This document shows positions 1-12,126 of a stretch of DNA of 64,000 bases, piece by piece. This DNA comes from Cliona cf. orientalis (lineage: Eukaryota; Porifera; Demospongiae; Clionaida; Clionaidae), in NCBI GenBank assembly GCA_963930775.1, contig OZ005694.1, forward strand, positions 3,782,001 through 3,846,000, written 5' to 3'. Position numbers and translations under genes: made by a program. A model generated the notes under the pieces. That model searched no databases. It was not told the DNA's origin and saw nothing but the letters and a program-made list of their open reading frames with translations. Position 1 is the first letter of the stretch. Every line of letters starts with the position of its first letter.

Positions 1-3000
1 GCTCCATCACAACAGATTGTAGCTCTATCTGATAAACCCTGTTAAGGGTATAAATGGTCCCTGGTGTCACACCTTCTTTCATAATCATAGCTTTTTCTGA
101 TATACCCGTATAGTATAGTGGAAGACTGATATTTCTTGAAATGGTCTGACTTGTTGGGTTGAATACCATTGCTAGACCTCGGTCTTGCAGGTCAGGATTG
201 ACATGCAGAATGCAGTCAAAATCTGAAAAAATGTATTCCATTATTATCATTCTCTTTTAACCCAGTTCTATAGTAACTTCTCAGATTAGCAAAGGTATAG
301 GTTTCATGCAGTTGGCAGGCATGCATGCACCTTTTGTGGTAAAATATAATGTATAAAAGAAGGGCATACATTCCGCTGAGGTATTCATAAGAGCTATATG
401 TACAGCATGCAGACATAAATTTGTATGGTACTGTAGGTTAGCACTTGTATGGGAGTGTAGTATGTAGCTATAGGGATTTCGGAAGTATAGTACAATCAAC
501 AGCCACAGCTGGCAGTGTATGATTACCTTGCATATCGGGTCTCCTAATATGAACAATGTCACTTGTGAGAATATCACGGTAGGTCTTGTAGAAGCCTACC
601 CATTTTGTCACCAGACTTTGTACCTTATCACTGTCAAACAATCTATACACATATACATGAATATAGTATGCAGAAGCTTATGCAGTTACAGTGAGTACCA
701 GGGTATTATTGATATCGATGGAATTTGTGTGTGCATTATAGACATCCCATATTACATGATTATGTCTGGCTTACCTAAATCCTCTGTAACAAGCTTGAAC
801 TCCATATCCAAAGTATTGTGCCAGTCCCCACTCGTAGTCTTCATAATTATCTGAGAGTGGCTCAAACATTGCTTCATCTCCGCCTACAAACAAAATTATT
901 GTCTGAATATGCCATTATTGGGAAAGCACACTGGTTGATGCATCATGATACCTAGTGCTTACTGCAAATGCTTAGCATAATTATTAATCTGACTAACATC
1001 TCTGTGGACTAAAATTTAAATAGAAATCACGGCGGTATAATTATAATGCACAAGTTATCTAACCTTATAGCTAGTATTATGCAGTGTTTTCGTACTGGTG
1101 TGATGAAGAGAAATAGGAGGAATTGGAAATAGTACAGAGTAGAGTCACACTGCTTAAACTTACCACCATGATAGACCACTAATGGTAGAAACATCCATCC
1201 TTGTGTAGGAATGAAGTGGTATGTATTATCATACATAGTCTGTCTGCTCACACTCAGATCTTCCCATCTTGGAAGACTGTACTGATTTTCATTGTACCTG
1301 GACATAAATATAGGAGGAATTTTACTAAAAAACAGGAGTGATCTTTATAAGATCTCACCCCATTCCTGTCTTGCTTCCTCCCCAGTAGAAATAATTATCC
1401 GGTTGATTGATGAAGACATTCATTCTCCTTAGATCTGCATAAAGCTCACCCTGAAGACGGGTCTGCCAGTAAATAGAGTCCGCTTCCCCAGTGTGATGAT
1501 CATGTGTTTTGGAAGCACATGATCCGCCACCATATGGTCCATCAGTTTCAAACATTGATAAGCCAGTTCGGTTAATCATTTCAAAAATAATACCACGGAT
1601 TTTATCAACCCTATAATATTATATGCATAAAATAAAATTACCTTACATATTATTTCAACATATGCATACCAGCCTGAGGCAAAACAAGCATCCTTGGTGA
1701 AGCTACCATCAGTTGCACTGACAGCGTCCCACTGATCTCCTACGTTACCACCATATCCTCCATGGCCTCGCTCAAGATCAATCAGATCATAGCTACAGTA
1801 CAATGCACAGCATAGTGTTTTCAGCAAGGAGCTACGGTCATCTTCTATGCTAGCCTTACAAAAATATCATGTGCATAAAACAGGTCACTTACCCACCAAC
1901 TTCAATCCCTTTTGATTGAGCATACTTAATGTTAGCCGATATGGCCTCAACATTTGCGTCACTTAAATCTTCAAGTCGAAATCCAGATCCAAAGCTGTAG
2001 ATGTACATTTCAAATCCCACCTCTGCCATCTGGTCAACAGCACTGCGAAATCCTTCAGGCGTTGAGTTGGTACCATGAAAGAAGATAGGATTCTCCTGTG
2101 TTTGTGGAGCTAGGAGACGTGTCATTCGATGTCGACTCAGTGCTGTCCTCTCAAGGTCAAAAGTATCTGTAATCAGTTCTAGCACATGATATGTATCAAA
2201 TTCATTCACAATTGGACTAGCTAGAAGTTTATTAGAGTACTTTGCATGTTTCATCATACTTTGATGATGGGAATTCAGGCTCTTCCAATGGGTACCTTTT
2301 TCAAGTTCACTGGATTTAGTGCTGAGTACCACCCCAGGACCTGCTGCATATGTGCAAATAAGCAGTGGCTCATCAGCACCAGGACTATCAGGAAGACTAG
2401 GATCACTTCCCCAAGTGATGCTTGCACCATGAGGAATGCTGGCTTCAACGTACAGCCAGCTAACGGTTGTAGCAGTTGGATCATGCTCCCAAGGTTTTGC
2501 TTGAGGAGAAAGTCCTTGAGGAGCATATGGTTTGTTTGTTCCTAGTACTTCAATAGTAGTGGCAGTCACTTGAACTGGAGTGTCCATTGTGTTCTTCACT
2601 ACCATCCACTTAGCAAGGATGGGTACTCCTTGATATAGCTCATAGTTGATGTAAACTAGAATACCAGCATGTGATGGAGACGCAACTTTGGCAGGTGGCT
2701 TAAACAATACTGTTAGAGTTTTCCCTTTGGGTGGCCAACTGACATTGGTAGGAGAATGACGATATCCCGGTGTCCATGGATATGGAGCAGTTGGTGAGCC
2801 AATAGTGTAATTGACCATTTCAAATGCACTATCCAGGACAGAAATGCTTGAACGATTGATGAAGGAATGATGACCAGGCTGCGTCAGTCCCCCTATAGGA
2901 TATGTACTATTGTCTAAGACAATATACCCTTCTGGATTCAGACTACGTAAAAGTGATTTTTTGGCACACAAGCTGACATAATCTGTGGTACCAAATGCTG

Positions 3001-3525
3001 GATTTGTGATGAATTCGCGCATAATCAATCCATTGTCCATCACAATATTACCATTGGAATTTTGTTCAATTGTAACCTGTGGATATTATTAACATGACTT
3101 CAATCTGATGATCACATACTACTACAACACTACTGACACAGATTGGTTAAGAGTGTAGCTGATTAAGGCTTTCAAACTACCATTATGCGATTACTTCAAA
3201 CATTGAGTCTCATGGACAAGTTCCTTGCTCATTAAGCTGGCAAGCATGCAGGACGATAAATCATTCTTATCCCAAGCAAAGCTTAGTATCAAGTTATAGG
3301 GACACCCAATAAAAGCAACTACTGAAATCAATGCCACATGCAAATATAAATCACCAAGTCTACTATGATTGTGGATGGTTAGGCTTTGATCCAAATTTCT
3401 CTCACCATTGTGGTAGAAAACTGGTTGAGAAGCCAGTCTTTAGTGCATCCACATACCCCAATAGGAGGCATACATGAAACAGTGACTACACTGAGAATCA
3501 ACGTAGTAAGAAAGAAGTTCGCCAT
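1..3525 (-). CDS. Secreted GH36-like (melibiase-like) glycosidase, 3' end outside window
   Basis: Eight exons can be read on the minus strand: 3406-3525, 1893-3076, 1642-1849, 1359-1610, 1164-1297, 775-883, 527-630 and 1-222 (cut by the window edge), about 777 codons. The ATG at 3525 opens a typical signal peptide (MANFFLTTLILSVVTVS), so the product should be secreted or lysosomal. The large second exon looks like an N-terminal beta-sandwich. Later exons look like a TIM barrel (FEMYIYSFGSGF, FETDGPYGG, HGGGDEAMFEP), followed by a C-terminal beta domain (GLAMVFNPTSQ). That order resembles clan GH-D enzymes of the alpha-galactosidase type. The Asp in FETDGP is a candidate catalytic residue, by position only. 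All junctions keep frame except 1642/1610, where the 31-36 bp intron leaves the frame off by one base. It is transcribed divergently from the CABIT gene at 4510. The family call is moderate; the substrate is unknown. Confidence 0.72.
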
Positions 3526-4509
3526 CATTCAGTACTTGCAGCTCCAGGAAGGTGCTCCGTTCCGTAGGGTGGGGCTAGTATGTGGGTGGGATAGTGCACC
3601 ATTTAGTGGGTGGGGCTCATTTTAGCTCAAACGAATATTATTGGTCTCAAAGACGAGTACTACTTCCTCGCTACAGCTGTAAGTTACAATAATATATTTG
3701 TCATAGCACTTGTTATCTGGGAAAAGTGGTGGAATTTGACATGAGTTGGTTCAATATTATTGATGGAAGGGGAGTGAGGTTGGATTCATATAAATCTGCA
3801 AGGGTGTAGAGGGGCTGATTTGTGGGACTAGATAGTGATAATCTCGTCCCCATGCAGGCCCAATTGCTACCTAGGAACGTGGTAGTGGTAGCCCTTGCCC
3901 CATACACATTTAGCTTTTTTCAATATCGGCAGCTGGACAGGCTAGAGATAAGTGCATTTCATAAAACTAATAATATTATTAACAGATGTGATTATTAAAT
4001 ATCATCATAGATAATAAATAGATCTATACATTAAATATTCACCCGTGAGAGCACATATATAATTGAAAGTGGTGATATCTCTCTCATGATCATATCAAAA
4101 TCATGTGGTAATACAGCTACATAAAAAGTTATCTAGTATTGAGGCAGACTTTAGTTAATTCATGGACTGAGTTGTATTGATTTGCTAATAGATGATTAAA
4201 GACTATTTGCTCATATCCTAATGATAATCATTAAGATCAGGCATGTGATAAGCTGAAATTTAAGACCAAAGTCATGCTATAGGTGTTGTTGATAGTAGTA
4301 CTCGTACCATTTTATGAAAAACATGAGAAGGTCTAGATCCTGATGGCAGATGAATACCACTCAATAGAGGTCAAAAGGTGACTTTACAGTCACATTTCAC
4401 TTTACAGTATCATAATACTAGTAGTTACTCATCACTCAGCTAAATCATCCAGTAGACATAGAAATTGAATAAGGTGTGAGCAGGTGCATTTTACTTTGCA
4501 GGAAGAGAA
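3526..4509. promoter_or_regulatory. Divergent intergenic region with 5' leader of CABIT gene A
   Basis: These 984 bases separate two divergently transcribed start codons and must hold both promoters. A splice acceptor (TTTACTTTGCAG, ending at 4501) lies 8 bases before the ATG at 4510, so the right-hand gene has at least one non-coding 5' exon somewhere in this interval or in its flank. I see no convincing TATA box or open frame. The short antisense frame at 3713-3907 has no recognisable product. Confidence 0.45.
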
Positions 4510-7500
4510 ATGAGCGATAATCCTCCCGATTTACCACCATCAGCATGCATTCAAGAGACGGGATTGGAAGTCATCAAGAAGGCTCCAGAGGCACAAAATA
4601 CTAAGCCATCCCCAACCACTTCACTTAGCAATGGAATAACAAGCACTAAAACCAAGCTTGCTTTTAAAAAGCCACCACCTCCTTTGCAGGCAAAGCCGTC
4701 TCGCTTTCTTAAAACAAAATCTCTTACACTGTCCTCTCTTCCAAGGCTAGGGCACAAAAGCTCCAGTGCAAATTCAAAGGAAGGGAGTGAAGAGAACATT
4801 GAGGCTCTAATATCACAAGACTCTAAAGGGCAACAGCGAGAGTCACATCATTGGAAGCTACGTGGAATATCTTCTCTCAAAAAGAATAGAAGGCATTCAG
4901 CTGTGGAGGAGAATGCCTCTGTACCAAGTGATCAACCAAGAATATCGAGCACTCCTCCAGAAAAACGTACAGCTCTTATCACAGCAGTGAGCACTCCACC
5001 ACGTCAGCAACGTGAACTACCACCTCTGCCTACCATCCCTCCTCTTGGTGTTCCATTTCCTCTCAGCAGCTTGGAGGGCCAAAATGATACACAAGTGAAT
5101 ACGTTCCCCCAAACAAGTGGCCAAGATATTACTGAAGCTGTGCCTGTTCCAGCAGTGGCTGCAGATCACACTCTTGAAGCTGATGAAACAGATATTAAGA
5201 ACCACAGCACATCAAGCATTAGTATTGATCAGAATGGAACTCAATCTCACAGTTCTTTGTCATATTCTGCCGAATCTTTCACCCACCAAATAACAAGTGA
5301 TCCCCAATCATCTAGTACACCAAAGAGTATCCACAGCTTTGCTCCAAATGGACAAGTGGAGAAGACAGACACTATATGCAGCTTGATCCAAAAGTATCCT
5401 CAGTATATTCCAGTTCGAATCCGAGTATTACAAGGTTACTGCAGTGATACTGCTGATATAAACATATCCACTGGCGATCTATACGATATTCAGCAGATAA
5501 GAGCAACTAAAGTGGTCACTGTCAGGGATCAGGATGGAATGTCCTGCCGTGTTCCTATTGAATCTTCAATGAAATTTGGCCTTGTCTTCAACTTGAGCAG
5601 TAATTACGATGAGGGTTTGTGTGGGTATACGTTCAAGACAGTGTCTGATCTCACGTCACTGTCAATTCTGCCCAAAATTGTATGCACTATGAAAGCATAT
5701 GAAGGAAATGATGCACGAGGAAGTATTCAGGAGAATGAGATCCTAATGATTCAGCAAGCATTGAAGTCAAAGTTCCGGGGAAAGAAAGGGATAAAGGTCT
5801 ATAGCCTACTGACAAGAACTGAAAAAGTGCTACCAGAGGAGTGTGATGTGGGATTCTCTACCAACCCTTCACTTGTTAGGGTCCATCCTTCAGATATCAT
5901 TGAGCACATAGCCAACCCATTCCCTGCTCATGCTGTAATGTACCCTTCCACTGAAAGTACAGTTGAAGATCCCGGTAAGTATGGCTATAGGTGCAGCTTA
6001 CTAGTACATGGATATGGAGTATTATACCCTTGCTTACTGCTATAATCCATAATTACTAATGGGCGAGAGTCATTAAATAAATAGAATAAGATGGTGTGCT
6101 TGCTTGCGTGTCCATTCTACACCAAGTCCTAGTTTCTGTACTTGTCATGTATACCGAATTTTAATATGATTTATCTCTATAGGAACCCTATCCCGAGTGA
6201 TTACGATGCTTGATTACAGTACCAAACAATCTCTAATCGTATCCGCTGTTATTGGAGAAAATGACGACATAGCCACAGATGAATCATTGTTCTTTGAAAT
6301 TCCACTGGACGATGATATGAAAGACATAGATGTGTCAATTTTGAAGTGGACCACACCATCAGAGAGTCCTGAAATAACAATATCACCAAAAGAAGATGAG
6401 GCCACCAATGCTGGTACAAGTGATGATGATCATGTTTATGACGATACAATAAATCTCCTTCAAACTTCTGAAACACTACGTCATCTAGCAGAAAGTCGTC
6501 GAAGCTCCAATTCAATTGATGGATGTGGAAATGGAAATATGTCTGGTCGGTCCAGTCCTGTGGGCGTTTACATGGGAGGAACTCCACCCCTTCCTGACAA
6601 ACCTAAGTGGCTCTCACAGCATCCACCACCAAATGCAACTGATGCTAATTTTCTTGCCCCAAAGTATGACAATATTCCACCTGGCTTACCTGCAGCTAGG
6701 CCAGAGGGAAGGAGGATGGCTCCAATCTCACAAGTTTCTGAAGAGGAAGATCCTGGGTAAATAGACTAATCACTATTATAGTTGCCTCAGTAAGTAGCTA
6801 TAGGAACCTATAAGCCTCGTCAATTATCGTACATGGGTATTTTAATGGCTTCTTCCCCAATGGTCACTCTAATAATACAGCATGATTAATACTTCTGCAG
6901 GTATGACACAGTAGGTACTCACCTCCTAAAGAGAGCTAGTTCTCCTGCTGAATACAACAAACTACAGTATGAGGGATATGATGGTGGCGATCCAAGAATT
7001 GTTTCTTGGATGGAGGATATCCAGTCAGCCACAAACTCCCTTGAAAACAGATTGGTGTCATTGGAATGTCGCCATAAACAAGAAGCACAATCAACTGAAA
7101 TAAAACAGTGAGCTTAATACATTATTATTGTGGCACGAGGTACATGGCAATTGAATTTCATTCCATTGAGCCCAGTTGCAAATCTATAGCTATAATACCA
7201 CACCATGACAGTAGATCACGAGATTTCCAGGACTAATGGTTTGTAGGAATCATGCTTAGTTTATCACCTACACACTGCATGTTGCTGATTTTTAGCTACC
7301 TTGGTGTACAAGCATGCATGATTCCCTATCAAGAAGCTTGCTGCCCTTCAGCGAGCATGAATGTTCATTGATAATGCAAGCAATAGCATACAAATTGAAG
7401 AGTAATTATGCATAATCCTGGATATATAGGATGCACATAATTCTGGAGGAACTGACACAGAAGATTGAATCATTTGATTCACAACTCCAAAGATTGTCGC

Positions 7501-8429
7501 TCTCGAGATCCAACCCTCAACTACATGATACTGATCTTGATACAGTTAACCATAAACAGAGCTCAGATCAGCCAGCCTCAGATGAACAAAGTAACCAGGA
7601 CTATTTGAAGTCGTTGGATACCATGAAGGTGCATATTATCTAGATTTAATGCTAATGCTCAATTTATTGAATTTGCTTCTGCAGTGCACAATTGTGTACT
7701 GTAACTAGCTATTCATGTAACTAGGTATACGTAGTACCCGTGTTACTAACTAGTAACCATACATGTAAGAAAGGTTACAGCAATTTTTAGGAGTAGCAAG
7801 CTAGCTATCCACTAAGGTTTGAGGCTCCATGGCTGCAGTACATGAACTTACAGCGGTTAAAGTGCAAGTGCAGATACTCTCAAGATTAGTGATTCACAGG
7901 TTGATCGAGTATACTAGCTAAGTACACACTGTACTTTGTGAGGCTTCAATAATCATTATCCCAACACACACTAATGAGCACTGCTGGTGACTTATATACC
8001 GGTACTTCAACTACAGCTTAGATGTATACCCTTGATCATAGTATATAATAGCACTGAGCTTCATTGCTTCATTGACTAGCTGTGTAACTGTGATTCCACT
8101 TGCAGGCTGTTAATGTGTGGCTCAATCACTACAAATTTTTATATTCTTACCGCAACATTGTCATTATTATGCATAATTTATTCCCCTACTGATCATATAT
8201 AACTGCACTCTCCACGCAGGTATGTAAACTGATTGATGTCATGGGGCTTGGTCAGTACAAAAAGAAATTTATAGAAGAGCACATCAGTGGAGAGATCCTA
8301 GTTGAGTGTGATGAGCAGGTGTTACAGGACGAACTTGGTGTTCACTCAAGAATACATCGCATCCGATTAATGAAGGTCATCACTGGACTTCATTCCGCCA
8401 AGGCACTCCTTGATACAAACAGAGATTAA
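4510..8429 (+). CDS. CABIT gene A: GAREM-like CABIT + coiled coil + SAM scaffold
   Basis: Five coding exons, 4510-5974, 6183-6756, 6901-7107, 7430-7628 and 8220-8429, join in frame to 884 residues. Residues 1-290 are disordered, basic and proline-rich (KKPPPPLQAKPSRF, ELPPLPTIPP). A CABIT module spans about 295-480 (RIRVLQGY, then KVVTVRDQDG, then VPIESSMKFGLVF) and ends in LPEECDVGFST with Cys445. Next come an acidic stretch, GTPPLPDKPKW, and tyrosines in YDNI and VYDDT contexts. A coiled coil follows (about 730-770), and the final exon encodes a SAM domain (about 816-880). CABIT first and SAM last is the layout of GAREM, an adaptor that binds GRB2 and SHP2 downstream of receptor tyrosine kinases. 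THEMIS has CABIT but no SAM. All of CABIT lies in exon 1 without introns, unlike gene B. Function is inferred from architecture; the domain calls are firm. Confidence 0.87.
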
Positions 8430-8534
8430 AAACTTAGTCATATAATATTATATAAATCTTGATATAGCTATATAGTGGCACTACAATAATATCTGTATTA
8501 AAGTAGTACAAGGTGAAATCTTGTAAACAATGCA

Positions 8535-8540
8535 AATAAA
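8535..8540 (+). terminator. Poly(A) signal of CABIT gene A
   Basis: A canonical AATAAA lies 106 bases after the stop codon at 8427-8429. It is the first such hexamer downstream on this strand. Confidence 0.6.
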
Positions 8541-8565
8541 GATATAAATACTCAGCATAATAATT

Positions 8566-9775
8566 ATCCTTTCAGCTTCCTAGTCTTGTTATATAATAAT
8601 ATTATGTTAGTGATATGTGGACTCCAGTTCATATCTGATGTTATGGTTACACCAAGTTACTTGCATTCCGTCACTTTAATAAGTGATGTATATACCATCT
8701 ACAGTCAAGTTGGGTGGTACGTGCTACAGAATGAGCTCTCTTTCTTGAGATGAACACTTGGTTGAAGTTTAGATGTTTGCTTCTTGTACATGATGTGACA
8801 GAGTCTACATCTTGTTGTAGTTGAAGATAGTCAGCAGAAGATTTGATGAAGCATATATATCATCAGCAAATCAGAGTTACCAGAGATAACTTCATTTATA
8901 TAACAAAATTATAATGCATCTTTGCAGTACTGGTTTCCAGTTTAGTACCGGCATCTGGAGTGGAGTTTTGATTAAGAGACCTTACAAAATTAATATGAAG
9001 AATGATTGCTTACTCTTCCTATTAATAATGCTATTATTTGATTTCTCTTAGCAGTATATTTTGCTCAGTCAGCTGATTATGAGATATCTCACGGTTCATG
9101 CATGGAAAGTTCCTGCATTGGGGATGCTCATTTCAGAAATGATGTTTTCCAATTGGATCAGAGTAAGCATCCACATCATGTGATAGTGTAGATGACCATT
9201 AAATTTTGATAGAATCCAGTAGCGCTAGCTCCATAGCTCAATCGAAGTCAGTAAGTGCATACCTCCAGATTTTTCTAGTTACTGGCTTTGATTTCTTTGC
9301 ACGTAAACTGGCTGCTACAACCAGATGTAAACCAAGATGATCTGCATTTGCTAGAGGAGGAATAGTGGAACACAACTTAACTTCAACCGAGGATGATACA
9401 AAGATAAGATCAATAAGAGTTGAGGTGGTCTTGGAAATACGAGTTGGCTGAGTACCGTACCATCTGAGTAAGGTTAAAATTACAACAAAGATGAAGAATA
9501 TAAAAAGTCTACATTAAAATCACCAATTAGTAAAATTTTTGGAGGTTAGGGAAAATAAATTTTGCACAAAATAGAATTGTCAGAATTGGGGGATCTGTAA
9601 AACGACATTATAAAAATCAGGGCTAGAGTGGACTGATGTGTAATAATTCAGGATTTAATAATACCTTTGAACACAACAGAACAATCAATATGTGGTCAAG
9701 TCTGTAGATATGGTAGCCCTGAATTGCCACTTCAATGTCATCAATGTTGCCTGTTTCCTCAACATAGTAATGTCA
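8566..9775 (-). mobile_element. Decayed non-LTR retrotransposon (endonuclease + RT, Jockey/CR1-like)
   Basis: The minus strand carries pieces of a LINE ORF2 in the expected order. Endonuclease pieces are NIDDIEVAIQGYHIYRLD (about 9690-9770), LLIGDFNVDFL (about 9507-9545, the GDFN motif of APE-type endonucleases) and TLIDLIFVSSSVEV then ADHLGL (about 9300-9400). Reverse-transcriptase pieces are FADDIYASS (about 8850-8880, the catalytic YADD-like box), HLNFNQVFISRKRAHS (about 8740-8790) and LGVTITSDMNWSPHITNI (about 8605-8660). The pieces lie in different frames, with stops such as the one just before LGVT. Only about 400 bases separate endonuclease and RT, so the centre is deleted. It is dead. 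It was probably longer to the right. Confidence 0.82.
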
Positions 9776-9896
9776 GACTCATAGGCAACTCAATTACCAC
9801 ACACACCGGGTGGGGTGTACAAAACAATACTTGATAAAACAATAACTTAGATCAGGTACTAGTATGAAGTGACATCGTTCTCAGTTTCTATCTGCA

Positions 9897-10078
9897 TGAA
9901 ACAAACGAAGATTCTTTGCGGACAACTTAACTGTTCGGTAAAACTTGCCGACTCGCGTTTCGACTAGATGCTCTAATCATCCTTTTGCCCTGAGGATGAC
10001 TAGAGCATCTAGTCGAAACGTCGGCAAGTTTACCGAACAGTTATTAAAGCTGTCCACAAAGAATCTTCGTTTGTTTCA
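9897..10078. repeat. 182-bp foldback (hairpin) element
   Basis: Two arms starting TGAAACAAACGAAGATTCTT are inverted copies of each other and run almost to the centre, where ATCATCC pairs with GGATGA across about 11 loop bases. Arms differ at a few positions, for example an extra TCGCG on the left. No coding capacity. CAGGTACTAGTAT occurs at the right edge (from 10077) and again about 45 bases left of the left arm, which may be a trace of insertion. Confidence 0.8.
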
Positions 10079-10951
10079 GGTACTAGTATCTACAGATCTA
10101 ATGCGCGTGCGCAATCGAAACACAACCGCAGGCACGTAGCTACGCCCACGTAGATTTGTGATCGAGTATCGAGAAGCAACACGAGTCAACTTTCACCTCA
10201 GTTCAGAGTCTCCAGCAAACTCGGCTCGCTCGCGGCGTTCGGACGCACGCTCTCATCATCAAGTACTGAACTATCCTGATTGTGAGTGCATAGTTTTAAG
10301 GGCAAGCCGGGGCCAATCGCTATTTTTGGAACCATAGGAGCACCCCAGTAACCGACCTGCTTATTGTGGTCAATTTGTAGGCGCTATACAGTATTAAGGT
10401 AAGGAGAGCTCCTTATAAATAGAAGATGGATCCATGTACCAGATTTTGACTTTATATAAATGTACATGGGGTAGCCAGTATATCTATAGATCAGGCCAAT
10501 TAAGGCGCTGTCAGTGCAGGAGAAATCATTGTGGGGAAGCTTGGAAAGGAGGTTTTGTATGTAACATCCCTCTATTTGTATTGGATGCTGCTGAGAGTGC
10601 ATGGTCTAAATTGTGAGACTAAGTCATCTTGTTGCCATGATATTACATTGCATGGGGGGAGGCAGGGTGCCAGATATGGCCATGATGTTGAAGCTCTAGA
10701 GTATTAATGTATATATTTACATGTACGTGCATGTGTATCTCTTTATTTTTGTGTTAGTGTCATGTCTTCCTTGTTGACAGACACAGAAATAACCAACTGC
10801 ATGAGTAAACAATTTCTGCATCTATTAGGTATACATTATTTGTTGATCTGCATGACTAGATGCTTGTGCTGGAGCAGAAAATAACTTAGATCATAGCTGT
10901 AACAAATACTGCAATTTGATTGGCTACTGACAGGTATCTATATCTCATAGT
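10079..10951. other. Intergenic, no gene seen; short CpG-rich patch
   Basis: No supported gene. The part 10100-10260 is richer in CpG than its surroundings (CGCGTGCGCAATCG, CGGCTCGCTCGCGGCGTTCGG) and could be a promoter patch for a 5' leader exon of the downstream CABIT gene. This is a guess from composition only. The rest is AT-rich. Confidence 0.3.
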
Positions 10952-11864
10952 TAGTCTCATGACCCAGCCCCCTAAACGCACGCGAAAAGGGGTCTGGTAA
11001 CATTGTGTACAACGAGTTGTCGCAGCGGAATGCAATAATTGCGTACTTGCGGTTTCACATTTTAAATTCGAAAACTATTCTACTTTTTGCTGGCCAAAAC
11101 GACCTGTTTTACGATCGCTATCGTTTCTACGATAGTTTCGTTGCCTCTATCACTCACCATTTCGAAGTAAATCTTCAGAGTTCGAGCGGTCTCTCTTTTG
11201 AATTTGAAACTACAGTCAGCTTTTTGCGTCCAGGACTGTTCTATTTTTGCTTGCCATCAGTCCTTCGGATCGTTTTGTCGTCTTTGCCGCACACACTTCT
11301 CGAGTAGATCAGTAGATCTTCGGTGCTGGTGGAGCACGAGCTCAAGAGAAAAAAGACGCATATGTTTATAATACGCGAATATATAATTTTAGATCCTACT
11401 TGTAACAAATACTGTGATCTGATTGGTTAAACCAAAGTATCTATCCTTCATAGAAAATCATGTAAGCTCTGTAGAAAATCATGTAAAGCTCTGTAGAAAA
11501 TCATGTAAATTTTCTTGCCTATGGTTAGGGTTGTTGCTAGGCAGCAGTTTATGTGTCAAGCTTTTGGGCATTGTTGCTAGGATCTAAACATGTTAGACAC
11601 TGCTTAGTCGGTTTCTACGTGATTTAGAAGACCTCAGGGCTCAGTAGAACCCTCGCTTCGCTCGGGATTCTACACAGAGCCCTTCGGTCTTCTAAATCAT
11701 GTAGAAACCTCCTAAACAGTGTCTAACTATTATATAGCGATTTGATTGCAAATGGAGCGATCTGATTGGTCGCGCCACATTCCAGAGTTTGGGACAACTC
11801 GTTGTGCACAATGTTGCCAGACCCCTTTTTCGCGTGCGTTTAAGGGGGCTGGGCTACGAGACTA
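10952..11864. mobile_element. 913-bp non-autonomous DNA element with ~65-bp TIRs
   Basis: The left end TAGTCTCATGACCCAGCCCC and the reverse complement of the right end (TAGTCTCGTAGCCCAGCCCC) match with few differences for about 65 bases, through GGGGTCTGG and ACAACGAGTTGTC. The interior holds a 100-residue open frame (11005-11307) without recognisable homology, and a nested copy of the hairpin family at 11582-11732. Short direct repeats sit inside and beside it: GTAGAAAATCATGTAA three times at about 11450-11510, and CATAGTCACCTACAAG three times at about 11868-11925. A related 330-bp element lies at 39655-39990. Confidence 0.8.
11582..11732. repeat. Hairpin repeat family H, copy 1
   Basis: Inverted arms are built on TTAGTCGGTTTCTACGTGAT and TTTAGAAGACC, mirrored by GGTCTTCTAAATCATGTAG and GAAACC, around a centre containing TTCGCTCGGGATTCTAC. 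Preceding sequence (GTTGCTAGGCAGCAGTTTAT and neighbours) belongs to the same longer repeat. Further copies are at 11970-12126 and 27303-27456. The preceding part alone occurs inverted at about 22082-22150. Confidence 0.8.
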
Positions 11865-11969
11865 ATCTCATAGTCACCTACAAGCTTCTCATAGTCACCT
11901 ACAAGATTTTCATAGTCACCTACAAGTTTTGCCCCCTGGCTCTAGCAATACAAAGCTATAATAATATTA

Positions 11970-12126
11970 TGATCTAAACTTGTTACTAATAGACACTGTT
12001 TAGTCGGTTTCTATGTGATTTAGAAGACCTCAGGGCTCTCATAGACCCCTTGCTTCGCTCGGGATTCTATATAGAGTCCTTCGGTCTTCTAAATCACGTA
12101 GAAACCTCCTAAACAGTGTCTAACTA
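11970..12126. repeat. Hairpin repeat family H, copy 2
   Basis: Same hairpin as 11582-11732, including TTTAGAAGACCTCAGGGCTC and CTAAACAGTGTCTAACTA, with scattered substitutions. It lies about 240 bases from copy 1, just outside the TIR element that contains copy 1. Confidence 0.78.

Noticed and set aside
11005-11307. 100-residue plus-strand open frame inside the 913-bp TIR element
   Set aside because: No domain, no splice context, and it begins inside the TIR; more likely a chance frame than a transposase remnant.
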